From positions 1 through 50,846 of the forward strand of contig JAKQDD010000107.1 in assembly GCA_029556615.1 (NCBI GenBank): DNA of 50,846 nucleotides, given 5' to 3'. Below the pieces are notes generated by a model that had not been told where the DNA came from, searched no databases, and saw only the letters and a program-made list of their open reading frames with translations. The position numbers and the translations under genes were made by a program. Every line of letters begins with the position of its first letter. Position 1 is the stretch's first letter. This stretch comes from Verrucomicrobiota bacterium (lineage in GTDB: Bacteria > Verrucomicrobiota > Verrucomicrobiia > Limisphaerales > J093). Positions 17,001 through 25,738 of this stretch are shown in pieces.

Positions 17001-20000
17001 CGGCGACTTTGTTCGTTTCGGCTGGCAGAATGCGGTCGAGACGCCTGGATTCAGGGACTACGATCTCCACGACTGGAACCTGTTCGTGCTGCGCCTGCCC
17101 GGAGAGAAGACCATGGAGGAACTCCTCGCCCCGGTCGCCAGCCACAGCGTCCACGACCATGTCCGGGCCCATTATCGCGAACGCGTGCAGTACAATGCCT
17201 TCCTCAACGGCTACTGGAATCCGGATCTGGCCCACTGGCTTCGTGTCCGTGCCCCGGAGAACATGCCCCACGGGATCGTGGCGCTCCAGGACAACTACTG
17301 GGGAACGTCGTCGCAGACCCTCCTGGATCACATGATCTACGATTTCTACGACAATTTCACCAGCGCCTGGATCGATTACGGTACCCCGCCGGAACACGGC
17401 TACACGAACACGTACCCCTTTGCGGAAGAAGTGCTCATCAATGGCATTTCTGCCGTCAGCGTGCCGGAGTTGGGCATGGGCCGGACCGCGTTCACAGTGA
17501 ACTTCAACCGTGACATGAACACCAATATCCAACCGTTTGTCGCCTTCGGTCCAACGCACCCGCACACCGACTTCCAGATCACGCCGAGGGACGAGGATTT
17601 CCTCGAAATGACCAACGGCTGGATCAGTGCTCGGACCTGGCGAGGCGACTGTTGGATGACCCCTGTGACCGGCGACGGCTACCATCTCATGCGCATTTCA
17701 GGAGCCGTGGCCGCAGAGGATCCCTGGCTCGTCTCGGGGTACGACGTCGGCCGATTCCGCTTCCGGGTGCAAACGATGGGGGTCGCAGCCATGCGCCTCC
17801 AGGCTAGCGGCGGCGAAGGGTACATCAAGCTGACGTGGCAGCAGGATGACTATGATCTCTCCGCCGGCTACAACGTGTATCGCGCCAATGCCCTGGACGG
17901 GGTCTTTGAACGACTGAACACCACGCTGATCCCCGCCGGACATGAGGAGTTCGTGGATCGCGCCGTGACACCCGCTGTGCCCATGTTCTACAGATTCACC
18001 GTCGTGACCACTGATTTCAAAGAGTCGGAGGTCTCCAACACGGCATCCGCTGCCGCCTTGGACACAATCCCACCCATGCTCGAGCATGCGGCGCTCATCA
18101 GCGCTCAAGCCGGCCGTGGACTGCGGGTGACTGCGCGAGCCACGGACAACGTCGGCGTGCGGAGCGTGACCCTGTATCACCGGTCTCTCGGAGACTCCGG
18201 TACTTTCTCGCCGCTCGCAATGAACAACGTCACGGCGGAGGAATGGTCGGTCACGATTGGCGGGTCCAGCGTCCAGGCGCCCGGTCTCGAGTACTACCTA
18301 AAAGCCAGCGATGGCATCAGCGCGGTGTACAGCGGCAACGAGGCTCTGCCGCACACAGTGACGGTGCGCCACGAACCGGCGGTGTCCTCCGTCACGCCCA
18401 ACCACGGGCCCGCAAGGGGCGGCACCCCCGTGACGTTGGCTGGGGTCCTCTTCCAGACCGGGGCATCCGTGCAATTCGGCGACGGGCTGGCCACCGAGGT
18501 GGTGGTCATCAGCCCAAATCAAATCGCCTGCGTCACCCCCACCCACTACCCCGCGACCGTGGACGTCCGCGTCCACAATCCTGATCACTCCACCGCAGTG
18601 TCCCTCCATGGTTTCCGCTTCGAGAGCGACGATGCCCTCGTGGCCTTGCCGCAGGCCAGCGGCGATACCGGCACTCAAGTGGAGATTCCCGTGTGCGTGG
18701 CCGACGTCACCGGCCTGCGCGCGGCAGCACTGGACGTCGCATGGAACACCGCAGTGCTCCAACTCATGGAGATCCGTTTGGGCCCAATGGCTGTCGGCTG
18801 GAGCCTGTCGGCGAATACCAACGACGCCGGCCGGGCGCGCCTGTCGCTAGCCAGTGCCACCGCGATCAGCGGCTCCGGCACCCTGGTGATCCTGACATGC
18901 CAGGTGGTCGGGGCTCCGTCTGCCTCGACACCGCTCACCGTCGAGAGGGTCGTGATGAACGACGGCGCGATCCGGGTCGTTCCAAGCCACGGCCGATTCG
19001 AGGTCGCCGGACTCTGGGTACTGGCAGGAGAGATCGAACACTTCGGTGGCGAGCGGGTGCCGAATGTGGCCCTTCGTCTCACCGGCGTTGGCGTCCATGA
19101 GACCTCAAGCGGAGGTGACGGCACCTATGGATTCTCAGGGTTGCCCACCGGCAGCTACACGCTCCAACCGGACAAGAACGACGGCATCAACGGCATCGGA
19201 GCGCTTGATGCCTCCTATATCCTGCAACACGAGGCGGGTCTGCTCGATTTGAGCGACGCTCAACGGCTGGCGGCGGACGTCAATGACAACGGCATGATCA
19301 CTTCGATGGACGCCTCGTATGTGCTTGAGTACGCAGTGCAGTTGCGCGCATTGCCCTTCCCAGGTGCCGGCCGGACGTGGACATTCATTCCGTCCCACCG
19401 GAGCTACGCCCCGCTGAACCAGGATCGAGTCGGAGAGAACTTCACCGCCATCCTCATTGGCGACATCACCGGTAACTGGTTCTCTGGAGCTGCCGCCCCG
19501 TCGGCCCCGGCGCCGCCCAGACGGCCTCCGCCGGGTGTGCGCCTGGCCGGTGCGATCCCCGTTCACACAAGTGTCCTCGGAGTCGACCCGGGTGATCCGC
19601 TGTCCCAAGAAACCCGCCGACTCTTGTTCCGTGCTGCAGAACCCGTATACAGCATCGAGATGGAGCTGGCTCTGACAGCCGTTGTGGCATCCGACGTGCA
19701 CGCCACTCACGGGGCACTGGCCGAGGGGATGCTCTGGGCGGTGAATACGAACCAGCCCAGTACGCTCCGCATCGCACTCGCAGGGGCCACCCCCATCCAT
19801 GGCGCGGGCATTCTCATGATCCTGCGCGTCGGCCCCGCTCTCGATGCCGCCATCGATGTGCGCCGCGTCATTCTCAATGAAGGGTCCCTGGAATGTGACG
19901 TGGATCCAAGCGCCGAGTTGTTTGATGCCGATGCCGATGACCTTGTCGATTTCGACGAGACCGACGTCTACGGGACCGATCCAGTTCGCGCGGACACGGA

Positions 20001-20313
20001 CAATGACGGCATGGAGGATGGAGCAGAGGTTGTCGCCGGCACGAATCCTCGTGATGGCACGTCCCGATTGCAGTGGAACGCCATTGTCCTGGAAGCCGAC
20101 GGAAGTCGGACGTTGCGCTGGCAGGGAGCCGTCGGCCGGGCTTACCATGTCGAGTACAAGGACCGATTGGACGCCGAGAGCTGGTCCCTGCTCGAGACCA
20201 CGGTCCCCGCCGGGCTTGGAATGCGCGTCGTACACGACCGCAACGTACCAGCCCACAACACCCGCTTCTATCGTCTGCGGCTGAACACTCCCAGCGCCGG
20301 GTTCAACCCATGA
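14044..20313 (+). CDS. Giant modular subtilase with lectin-like, cohesin-like and dockerin-like domains
   Basis: A 2,089-residue extracellular protease. The N-terminus has a short hydrophobic stretch (TIVACLCCLIL) as a weak export signal; ATG 13993 would add a basic n-region. A propeptide-like part (GEVLVKLRSDSP...) precedes the S8 domain with Asp237 (VIDTGVDPTHEE), His296 (HGTHVAGI) and Ser453 (GTSMAAP). Downstream, in order: a beta-helix-like region; a C-type-lectin-like domain (about 874-1019: HVVSVPDATTEAFL, FHWIDGTPVTFTSW); FnIII (about 1250-1338); IPT/TIG (about 1445-1527); cohesin-like (about 1530-1654); a carboxypeptidase-regulatory-like fold; a dockerin-like pair (about 1710-1766: DKNDGINGIGALDASYI, DVNDNGMITSMDASYV); a second cohesin-like region (about 1832-1956); and a calcium-binding TSP3-like tail (DTDNDGMEDGAE). 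Domain limits beyond the catalytic core are estimates. Confidence 0.88.
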   Translation: MSRTIVACLCCLILDDLPGLPDDSGSKYVPPVAPSRHPLPEMLDSGTPAAVARPTHEPGEVLVKLRSDSPTHRSLQSAALGATGPRLAAVGRTGLGARLSSMGAQDVRPVFRVANQARPRTAIGLQSASATRQQQSEQRQALFRWYRVQLQEGRSPPEAVSALRADPEVEHAELNVHRRLCADIPPIVTGLPDNTTDPDMGAQWYLMVARVQQAWNFLQTNGATAGGNRDVVVAVIDTGVDPTHEELVGNLWTNPGETAGNGVDDDQNGFIDDVHGCSVVSDPRSHSGDSSDYTGHGTHVAGIVAATAFNLRGGAGVAFNVQVMSVRAAQYSGVLTATDAAEGILYAVDHGAEVINMSFGGYQWSQIEFDALEMALHQSALVAAAGNDALPRKSAPLYPAALPYVLGVEATQPPPTQYLRCWFSNFGYDIAAPGESIFSTLPGNQYARWSGTSMAAPIVSGVAALMRSFFWQREVYSSRFLMGAIFGSKAFGEDPGFESAGLVDAYAALSVPPKPGVDLLENWLFDDPGISPENDNDGRVDSGETIHLGIELINRSGQADDVIAILEARALGAVQDDPYVSIDVPLVDFGGIGPFNTSDNGFLYDPEGVITNVSWPFVFTVSPDCPNDHVINFILTIDFRDGWDPEHPWYERISYFQYVVQRGRNVPAVIRTNTTLTSDQYWLVPGPVLVDSGATLTIAPGTQVQWGSVSDDPYNPGPKNGYILVRGALDVQGTWERPVSMFPSYLVAGQNTRILSEDNGIIDMRYAKVRNPDLKGVRSLDHCYLDWDALGATVAAASASQTVFHRLRGGASSLDIDRFVECLFDASWMPPKPMAQLYRSAILQDIECPLSITVPCSLRDTLTSQVPEEPFFLQLQAHEGSTYVLLPTEWPSLGLAESIASYYGGHVVSVPDATTEAFLESYIGAMPRLMHSYRFVLGLTDEGPAGSLTDFHWIDGTPVTFTSWASGYPHEAVHGPSHLVQVAYHNGDFVRFGWQNAVETPGFRDYDLHDWNLFVLRLPGEKTMEELLAPVASHSVHDHVRAHYRERVQYNAFLNGYWNPDLAHWLRVRAPENMPHGIVALQDNYWGTSSQTLLDHMIYDFYDNFTSAWIDYGTPPEHGYTNTYPFAEEVLINGISAVSVPELGMGRTAFTVNFNRDMNTNIQPFVAFGPTHPHTDFQITPRDEDFLEMTNGWISARTWRGDCWMTPVTGDGYHLMRISGAVAAEDPWLVSGYDVGRFRFRVQTMGVAAMRLQASGGEGYIKLTWQQDDYDLSAGYNVYRANALDGVFERLNTTLIPAGHEEFVDRAVTPAVPMFYRFTVVTTDFKESEVSNTASAAALDTIPPMLEHAALISAQAGRGLRVTARATDNVGVRSVTLYHRSLGDSGTFSPLAMNNVTAEEWSVTIGGSSVQAPGLEYYLKASDGISAVYSGNEALPHTVTVRHEPAVSSVTPNHGPARGGTPVTLAGVLFQTGASVQFGDGLATEVVVISPNQIACVTPTHYPATVDVRVHNPDHSTAVSLHGFRFESDDALVALPQASGDTGTQVEIPVCVADVTGLRAAALDVAWNTAVLQLMEIRLGPMAVGWSLSANTNDAGRARLSLASATAISGSGTLVILTCQVVGAPSASTPLTVERVVMNDGAIRVVPSHGRFEVAGLWVLAGEIEHFGGERVPNVALRLTGVGVHETSSGGDGTYGFSGLPTGSYTLQPDKNDGINGIGALDASYILQHEAGLLDLSDAQRLAADVNDNGMITSMDASYVLEYAVQLRALPFPGAGRTWTFIPSHRSYAPLNQDRVGENFTAILIGDITGNWFSGAAAPSAPAPPRRPPPGVRLAGAIPVHTSVLGVDPGDPLSQETRRLLFRAAEPVYSIEMELALTAVVASDVHATHGALAEGMLWAVNTNQPSTLRIALAGATPIHGAGILMILRVGPALDAAIDVRRVILNEGSLECDVDPSAELFDADADDLVDFDETDVYGTDPVRADTDNDGMEDGAEVVAGTNPRDGTSRLQWNAIVLEADGSRTLRWQGAVGRAYHVEYKDRLDAESWSLLETTVPAGLGMRVVHDRNVPAHNTRFYRLRLNTPSAGFNP

Positions 20314-20469
20314 CCCCAGAGACTCTCTGCGCCTCATCGTGGAAGGCGAGGCATACCCCTCGGACGGCCTTGGCGGGAGAAGTTGTGTACCCCTGCCCCA
20401 AGGCGCCGGGTCATGAGACTGCCTTTTCTCCTTCCCGCGGAGAAGGGAGTACCCCAAACTCTGGGGCCT

Positions 20470-21276
20470 ATGCAACTGTTCGATCTCCAGGGCGAGGTGG
20501 CGGTCGTCATCGGCGGCAGCGGCGCCCTGGGCGGCGCCATCGCCGAAGGCTTCGCCCAGGCCGGAGCACGGGTGGCCGTCGTCGACCTCAACGCCGAGCG
20601 CGGCGAGGCCCGCGCCCAGGCCATCCGAGCCGCCGGCGGCCAGGCGCAGTTCTTCCCGGGGAATGCCCTCGACCGATCCACGCTCCACGCCGCACAAACC
20701 GCCATCACCCAGACCCTCGGCGCGCCAACCATCCTCCTGAACGCCGCCGGGGGCAACAGCCCCACCGTCACCGTGACTCCCGACCTGCCCTTCGAAGCCA
20801 TCGCGCTCGACCACTGGCGCGCCAGCGTCGATTTGAACCTCGTCGGCGGCGCCCTCCTCCCATGCCAGGAGTTCGGCGCCGAAATGGCCGCCCGAGGCCA
20901 GGGCAGCATCATCAACATCGCCAGCGCCTCGGCACGCATCCCCCTCTCCCGCGTCGTCGCTTACTCCGCCGCCAAAGCCGCGGTCCTCAATCTCACGCGG
21001 TTCCTGGCCCGGGAATGGGCGCCGCGGGGCGTCCGCGTCAACGCCATCACCCCAGGCTTCTTCCCCGCCGACCAAAACCGGCGACTCCTGTTCAACGAGG
21101 ACGGCTCGCCAACACCCCGGGCGGCATCGATCCTCGGCCATACACCCATGGGCAGAATGGGCGAGCCGCAGGAATTGATCGGCGCCGCCATCTTCCTCGC
21201 CAGCCCCAAGGCCAGCAGCTTCGTCACCGGCTCGGAACTCGTCGTCGACGGCGGTTTCCTGGCCCAAACCATCTGA
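20470..21276 (+). CDS. SDR-family oxidoreductase
   Basis: A 268-residue short-chain dehydrogenase. The Rossmann glycine motif appears as VIGGSGALGGAIAEG, followed by VVDLNAERGEA (Asp at the end of beta 2, favouring NAD), LLNAAGGNS, the catalytic Ser in INIASASARI, the YSAAK Tyr/Lys pair, and the C-terminal GSELVVDGGF. It resembles the mannonate/fructuronate-type SDRs with the conserved PGFFPADQNR segment, so I infer a sugar-acid oxidoreductase. A LarA-like racemase starts 2 bp after its stop, so the two probably form an operon in one catabolic step sequence. ATG 20470 directly precedes the fold; the earlier in-frame region looks non-coding. Confidence 0.85.
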   Translation: MQLFDLQGEVAVVIGGSGALGGAIAEGFAQAGARVAVVDLNAERGEARAQAIRAAGGQAQFFPGNALDRSTLHAAQTAITQTLGAPTILLNAAGGNSPTVTVTPDLPFEAIALDHWRASVDLNLVGGALLPCQEFGAEMAARGQGSIINIASASARIPLSRVVAYSAAKAAVLNLTRFLAREWAPRGVRVNAITPGFFPADQNRRLLFNEDGSPTPRAASILGHTPMGRMGEPQELIGAAIFLASPKASSFVTGSELVVDGGFLAQTI

Positions 21277-21278
21277 TC

Positions 21279-22601
21279 ATGTACCCCGAGGCGACACCCA
21301 CACCCGGTTCGGGCTCGCGGCTTCTGGGACTCCTCGCGACCGTCCAGGCCCCCTCCGGCCAGGCCCTCACCCCGCAAGCGGTTCAGGAGGCGGTGACTGC
21401 CGCTTGTCCGGTCACGGACTTCCATCGTCAGCGCGTCCTGCTCATCGTCCCGGACCACACCCGCACCGCTCCCGTGGGCATGATGTTCAAGGCGCTGCAC
21501 CACCACCTTCAGGCGGTCGTGGACCAGTTCGACGTCCTGATCGCCCTCGGCACCCACCCTCCCATGTCCGAGGCGGCCATCCTCCAACGCCTCGAAATCA
21601 ACCCCGCCGAGCGCGCGACCCGCTACGCCGCTGTCCGGTTCCATAACCACGAATGGGACCGGCCCGACGCCCTGCGCCAGGTCGGCACCCTCGCCGCCGG
21701 CGAAATCCACCACCTCACCGAAGGCCGCTTCGCCCTCGACGTGCCCGTCGAGGTCAACCGCCGCCTCTTCGAGTACGACCGCCTCATCATCGTCGGCCCC
21801 GTGCTGCCCCATGAGGTCGTCGGGTTCTCCGGCGGGAACAAGTACCTCTTCCCGGGCGTCGCCGGCCCCCGCATCCTCGATTTCTTCCACTGGCTCGGCG
21901 CCGTCATCACCACCCCCAAGATCATCGGACACCGCTGGACACCGGTCCGCCGGGTCATCGACCGCGCCGCGGCGCTCATCCCGGTGCCGAAGCTCTGCTT
22001 CTCGATCGTCATGGAGGGGGATCGCTTCGCCGGCCTCTTCGCCGGCACCGCCGAAGCCGCCTGGGAAGCCGCGTGCGGCCTGTCCGTCGAGCTCAATGTG
22101 GTCGTCAAGGATCGCCCCTACCAGACCATCCTCGCCTGCGCGCCCGCGATGTACGATGAGATCTGGACCGCCGGCAAGTGCATGTACAAACTGGAACCGG
22201 TCCTCGCCGACGGCGGCGAGCTCATCATCTACGCCCCCCACATCCGGGAGTTCTCAGTCACCCACGGCGAGCACATCCGCGCCGTCGGCTATCACTGCCG
22301 CGATTTCTTCGTGAAACAGTGGGATCGCTACAAGGACCGCCCGTGGGGCGTGCTCGCCCATTCGACGCATGTCCGCGGCCAGGGCACCTTCCATCGGCGC
22401 GTGGAACGCCTTCGGGCCCAGGTGACCCTCGCCACCGCCATCCCCGAAGCCGCCTGTCGCGCCGTCAACCTCGGCTACCGCGACCCGGCATCCCTTCGGC
22501 CCGAAGACTTCGCCGATCGCGAACGCGAAGGGGTCCTTCTCGTACCCAAGGCCGGCGAGGTCCTCTACCGGTTGCGCCATCCCCCGGAATGGGCGGCATG
22601 A
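21279..22601 (+). CDS. LarA-like nickel-pincer racemase/epimerase (DUF2088)
   Basis: A 440-residue relative of lactate racemase LarA, which isomerises 2-hydroxyacids with a nickel-pincer nucleotide covalently held by a lysine. Equivalents of the known functional residues are visible: VPDHTR near 58-62, His93 in LGTHPPM, His178 in VLPHEV, Lys188 in GFSGGNKYLFPG and His204 in FFHWLG. Lys188 sits where the cofactor is attached. The gene starts 2 bp after the SDR stop, so the substrate is probably a sugar acid or related 2-hydroxyacid rather than lactate. The larB, larC and larE cofactor-synthesis genes are not in the window and must be elsewhere if the enzyme is active. Confidence 0.85.
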   Translation: MYPEATPTPGSGSRLLGLLATVQAPSGQALTPQAVQEAVTAACPVTDFHRQRVLLIVPDHTRTAPVGMMFKALHHHLQAVVDQFDVLIALGTHPPMSEAAILQRLEINPAERATRYAAVRFHNHEWDRPDALRQVGTLAAGEIHHLTEGRFALDVPVEVNRRLFEYDRLIIVGPVLPHEVVGFSGGNKYLFPGVAGPRILDFFHWLGAVITTPKIIGHRWTPVRRVIDRAAALIPVPKLCFSIVMEGDRFAGLFAGTAEAAWEAACGLSVELNVVVKDRPYQTILACAPAMYDEIWTAGKCMYKLEPVLADGGELIIYAPHIREFSVTHGEHIRAVGYHCRDFFVKQWDRYKDRPWGVLAHSTHVRGQGTFHRRVERLRAQVTLATAIPEAACRAVNLGYRDPASLRPEDFADREREGVLLVPKAGEVLYRLRHPPEWAA

Positions 22602-22613
22602 AGAACCGCCGCC

Positions 22614-23453
22614 TCACTCGAGCACCATCAGCTCGACCTTCCGGAATTCAACCGGATGGCTCTCCGCTTGCAGCGCAATGTAGCCCTCCCGCAAGACCTT
22701 GTCGCCATCCTTGATCAGTCCCTTCGCATCCCCGTCCCCCTCGTCCCATTGCGGTTTCTCGTACTCCATCACGAGATCCCCGTTGACGTAATGCCTGATC
22801 ACACCCCCGCCGCGCACCTCGACCTCGACGGTCACCCATTGGTCGCCATGGTACGTCTGCGACCGTGAATCCGTGCAATGCTGCGTGACCAGTTTGCCGC
22901 CCATGACCACGTGCGTCCCGGGCGTGCACAGGTTCGCCGTCGAACGCTTCCCCACCCCATCCCCCCCCAACAGCTGCACCTCGATCGACACCGGAAAATC
23001 CTGGTCCTTGCGCATCGCTTCCGGCGCCGGACAGTGCAACATCAAACCGCTGTTCCGAAACGCCCAGCTCGGCCCCCCGGGCGTCTGATTGCCGACAAAT
23101 CGGTACTCGGCCCGCAACCGGTAGTGCGAGAATTTTTCCCGGAAAAAAAGGTGCCCAAACCGACCGTCGAACTTCTCATACCGATCATACGCAACCCTCA
23201 GGACGCCGTTCTCGACCCGAAACGTCTCCAGGTAATTCTCGCCCAGATCGCACCCCCTGATCTTGATCGTCCAACCCTCGAGATCCTTGCCGTTGAACAG
23301 GCTCACCCACCGGCCCGGCGGGAACCCCTCCGACGCACGTCCGGTCATCGCCCATAAACTCGCCGCGCCCGCCAAGACCATCACCGCCCGCAGGAAACCA
23401 ACGGGCGGATTGCCGCAACGACGGACCCGAAGCCAACGCAGAACAGTCTTCAC
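22614..23453 (-). CDS. DUF1080 (3-keto-disaccharide hydrolase-like) secreted protein
   Basis: A 279-residue exported protein. After a signal region (VMVLAGAASLWAMTGRASEG) comes the DUF1080 concanavalin-like fold: WVSLFNGKDLEGWTIKIRG, FRVENGVLRVAYD, FREKFSHYRLRAEYRF, GPSWAFRNSGLMLH, PVSIEVQLLGGDG and a last GYIALQAESHPVEFRKVEL. DUF1080 proteins are abundant in Verrucomicrobiota and Planctomycetes and include 3-keto-glucoside hydrolases, so a role in glycoside breakdown is plausible. I start at GTG 23453; ATG 23381 would begin within the signal peptide. Convergent with the larA-like gene (12 bp gap) and divergent from ispD. Confidence 0.85.
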   Translation of the reverse strand: MKTVLRWLRVRRCGNPPVGFLRAVMVLAGAASLWAMTGRASEGFPPGRWVSLFNGKDLEGWTIKIRGCDLGENYLETFRVENGVLRVAYDRYEKFDGRFGHLFFREKFSHYRLRAEYRFVGNQTPGGPSWAFRNSGLMLHCPAPEAMRKDQDFPVSIEVQLLGGDGVGKRSTANLCTPGTHVVMGGKLVTQHCTDSRSQTYHGDQWVTVEVEVRGGGVIRHYVNGDLVMEYEKPQWDEGDGDAKGLIKDGDKVLREGYIALQAESHPVEFRKVELMVLE

Positions 23454-23546
23454 GCCGAAGTGATGCCACGTCCGCCCAACGCCCGCAAGCGGCCAAATCC
23501 CCGCAGCTTGCAGAACGCCCTCGCGTTGGCGACACTCGACCTCCGA

Positions 23547-24230
23547 ATGAACTCTGCCGTGATCGTCGCCGCCGGACACGGACGGCGCATGGGGCCCGGC
23601 CCGGATAAGCTCCTGCTCCCCGTGGCGGGGCGCCCCGTCATCGCCCACACCTGGGAGCGCTTCAATAACGCCTCGTGTGTGGACGAGGTCATCCTCGTCA
23701 CCCGACCCGACCTGCGAACCGAACTCGAACAACTCGCCGCACGCCTCGCCTTCGCGAAGCCTTGGAAGGTCGTCGACGGCGGCTCCGAACGGCAGGACTC
23801 GGTCTGGAACGGCCTCGAGGCGGTCGATTCCCGGTGCGCTTGGGTCCTGATCCAGGACGGAGCCCGACCCTGCGTCCGCGAGGAATTGCTGATCGCCACG
23901 CTCGAGGCCGCCCGGTCCCTGGGCGCCGCAGTCGCCGCCCGGCGCGTCACGGATACCATCAAGGAATCCGCCGACGGCGTCAGCATCCAACGTCACCTCG
24001 ACCGGTCCCGACTCTGGTCAGTCCAAACGCCGCAGACATTCCGAATCGATGTCATCCGCCGCGCCCTGGCCGCAGTCCGGGAGCGGGGAACGCAGGTCAC
24101 GGACGACACCGCCGCCTGTGACCTCATTGGCCAGCCCGTGGCCCTGGTCGAGAGCCGCTTCCCCAACCCCAAGATCACCGTTGCGGAGGATCTGCCGGTC
24201 GTCGAGCATTGGCTTGCCGCCACTTGCTAA
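23547..24230 (+). CDS. ispD: 2-C-methyl-D-erythritol 4-phosphate cytidylyltransferase
   Basis: IspD (227 aa) joins MEP to CTP in the non-mevalonate isoprenoid pathway. Diagnostic segments: AVIVAAGHGRRMGPGPDKLLLPVAG (N-terminal nucleotide-binding loop with Arg and Lys), DGGSERQDSVWNGL, LIQDGARPCVRE (Asp for metal), VTDTIKES, VQTPQTF and VTDDTAACDL. Length fits the family. ATG 23547 starts the fold immediately; the 29 residues upstream in frame are P/R-rich and do not resemble IspD. It is followed after 52 bp by the S41 protease gene, same strand. ispF is not adjacent. Confidence 0.95.
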   Translation: MNSAVIVAAGHGRRMGPGPDKLLLPVAGRPVIAHTWERFNNASCVDEVILVTRPDLRTELEQLAARLAFAKPWKVVDGGSERQDSVWNGLEAVDSRCAWVLIQDGARPCVREELLIATLEAARSLGAAVAARRVTDTIKESADGVSIQRHLDRSRLWSVQTPQTFRIDVIRRALAAVRERGTQVTDDTAACDLIGQPVALVESRFPNPKITVAEDLPVVEHWLAATC

Positions 24231-24282
24231 CCGGCGCCCGCACCGGTACCTTGCGTGGGAGTTGAGTGCGCAAGCTGCCTTT

Positions 24283-25626
24283 ATGAAGAAGCGATGGTTC
24301 TATTCGGTGCTCGGGACCGTTCTCGGCGTCAACCTCTTCTGGGGTGCCCAGGTCTACCTGCGGTCCGCCGAAGTGGCGGAAAAGAACGATATCTACAGCC
24401 ATCTCCGTCTCTTTTCCCTCGTCCTCGAAAAGGTCCGCCAGGACTACGTCGACGGCGAAAAACTCACCTACCAGGAGCTCATCTATGGCGCGCTCAAGGG
24501 AATGCTCAATACGCTCGATCCCCACAGCGAGTTCATGGAGCCGATCAAGTACGCCGAGCTGAAGAAAGACACCGAAGGCAAGTTCGGCGGCGTGGGGATC
24601 CAGGTGGGCCTGCGCGGGGACGCCCTGACCGTCATCGCCCCCATGGACGATACGCCCGCTTCCAGGGCCGGCATCATGTCCGGCGATCGCATCGTCAAGA
24701 TCAACGGCCGCAGCGCCGAACGCATCAGCCTGTCCGAAGCCGTCAAACAGCTCCGCGGCGACCCCGGCACCGAGGTCACCCTCACCATCCTCCGCCCCTC
24801 GACCGGCGCCATCCGTGATTTTAAACTCCTCCGCGCCGATATCCGCGTGGACACCGTCAAGGACCTCAACGGCAAACGGGAGTTCCCCCTCGGCGACAAC
24901 CAGATCGGCTACGTGCGACTCCTCCAATTCGGCGAGCGAACCGAAGACGAACTCGACCACGCCATCTCCCGCCTCAAAGACCAGGGCGCCCGCGGCTTGA
25001 TCCTCGACCTGCGCGACAACCCCGGCGGCCTCCTCGATCAGGCAGCCCAAGTCTGCGAACGGTTCGTGCCCGCCCGCACCCTCGTGGTCTCCACCGAAGG
25101 CCGTGATCCCTCCGACCGCCGTGAGTACCGCGCCGGCAGCCGAAACCGGCCGATCGACCTCCCCATGGTCGTCCTCGTCAATGGCGGCAGCGCCAGCGCC
25201 TCCGAAATCGTCGCCGGTTGCCTCCAGGACCTTAAACGCGCCGTCATCGTCGGTGAGCAGACCTTCGGCAAAGGCTCCGTCCAAAGCATCATCACCCTCC
25301 AGGACGGCGCCGCCCTCCGCCTCACCACCGCCAAGTATTACACCCCCAGCCATAAAGTGATCCACGAAAAGGGCATCACCCCCGATATCGTGGTCCCCAT
25401 CTCCGCCGACGAGGCCGAATCCCTCCTCTACCGACGGACCCCGGGCCTCCTTGAAAGCCTCGACCCCGAGCGCCAGGAGAAAGCCCGCAATACCCGCGAT
25501 ACCCAGCTCGATCGCGCCCTCGACCTGCTCAAAGGCATCACCCTCTACACCAGCCGCCTCCCGGACCGTACACCGCCCGATCGGCTCACCGCCGCCGCCG
25601 ACCCCAAGAAACCCGCCGCACCCTAG
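24283..25626 (+). CDS. ctpA: Carboxyl-terminal processing protease (S41 family)
   Basis: A 447-residue envelope protease with an N-terminal membrane anchor (MKKRWFYSVLGTVLGVNLFW), a PDZ domain (about 95-180: GKFGGVGIQVGLRGD, SGDRIVKINGRS) that recognises C-terminal substrate tails, and the S41 catalytic core. The nucleophile is the Ser in NGGSASASEIVAG with the Lys in FGKGSVQ as general base. DPHSEFM and LRDNPGGLLDQAAQV are further family motifs. It trims or degrades proteins at their C-termini in the periplasm. The name ctpA/prc-like is a family call; the specific paralogue cannot be told. It follows ispD and precedes tsaD by 112 bp. Confidence 0.93.
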   Translation: MKKRWFYSVLGTVLGVNLFWGAQVYLRSAEVAEKNDIYSHLRLFSLVLEKVRQDYVDGEKLTYQELIYGALKGMLNTLDPHSEFMEPIKYAELKKDTEGKFGGVGIQVGLRGDALTVIAPMDDTPASRAGIMSGDRIVKINGRSAERISLSEAVKQLRGDPGTEVTLTILRPSTGAIRDFKLLRADIRVDTVKDLNGKREFPLGDNQIGYVRLLQFGERTEDELDHAISRLKDQGARGLILDLRDNPGGLLDQAAQVCERFVPARTLVVSTEGRDPSDRREYRAGSRNRPIDLPMVVLVNGGSASASEIVAGCLQDLKRAVIVGEQTFGKGSVQSIITLQDGAALRLTTAKYYTPSHKVIHEKGITPDIVVPISADEAESLLYRRTPGLLESLDPERQEKARNTRDTQLDRALDLLKGITLYTSRLPDRTPPDRLTAAADPKKPAAP

Positions 25627-25738
25627 CCCTATACGGAAATCTCATAAGGGACCCGGTTTTGCTTTCTAGTGTGGTGCCCCTCAAATGGGTGGACATTCGA
25701 GTGGTTCGCTTCGCAGTTTTCCGCCAAAGCCATGAAAT

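Noticed and set aside
20073..21260. Long continuous frame (plus strand) running from the protease end through the SDR gene into the LarA-like gene
   Set aside because: Only its last 440 codons, from ATG 21279, match a family. The preceding part is Arg/Pro-rich antisense-like or out-of-frame translation of the protease and SDR genes.
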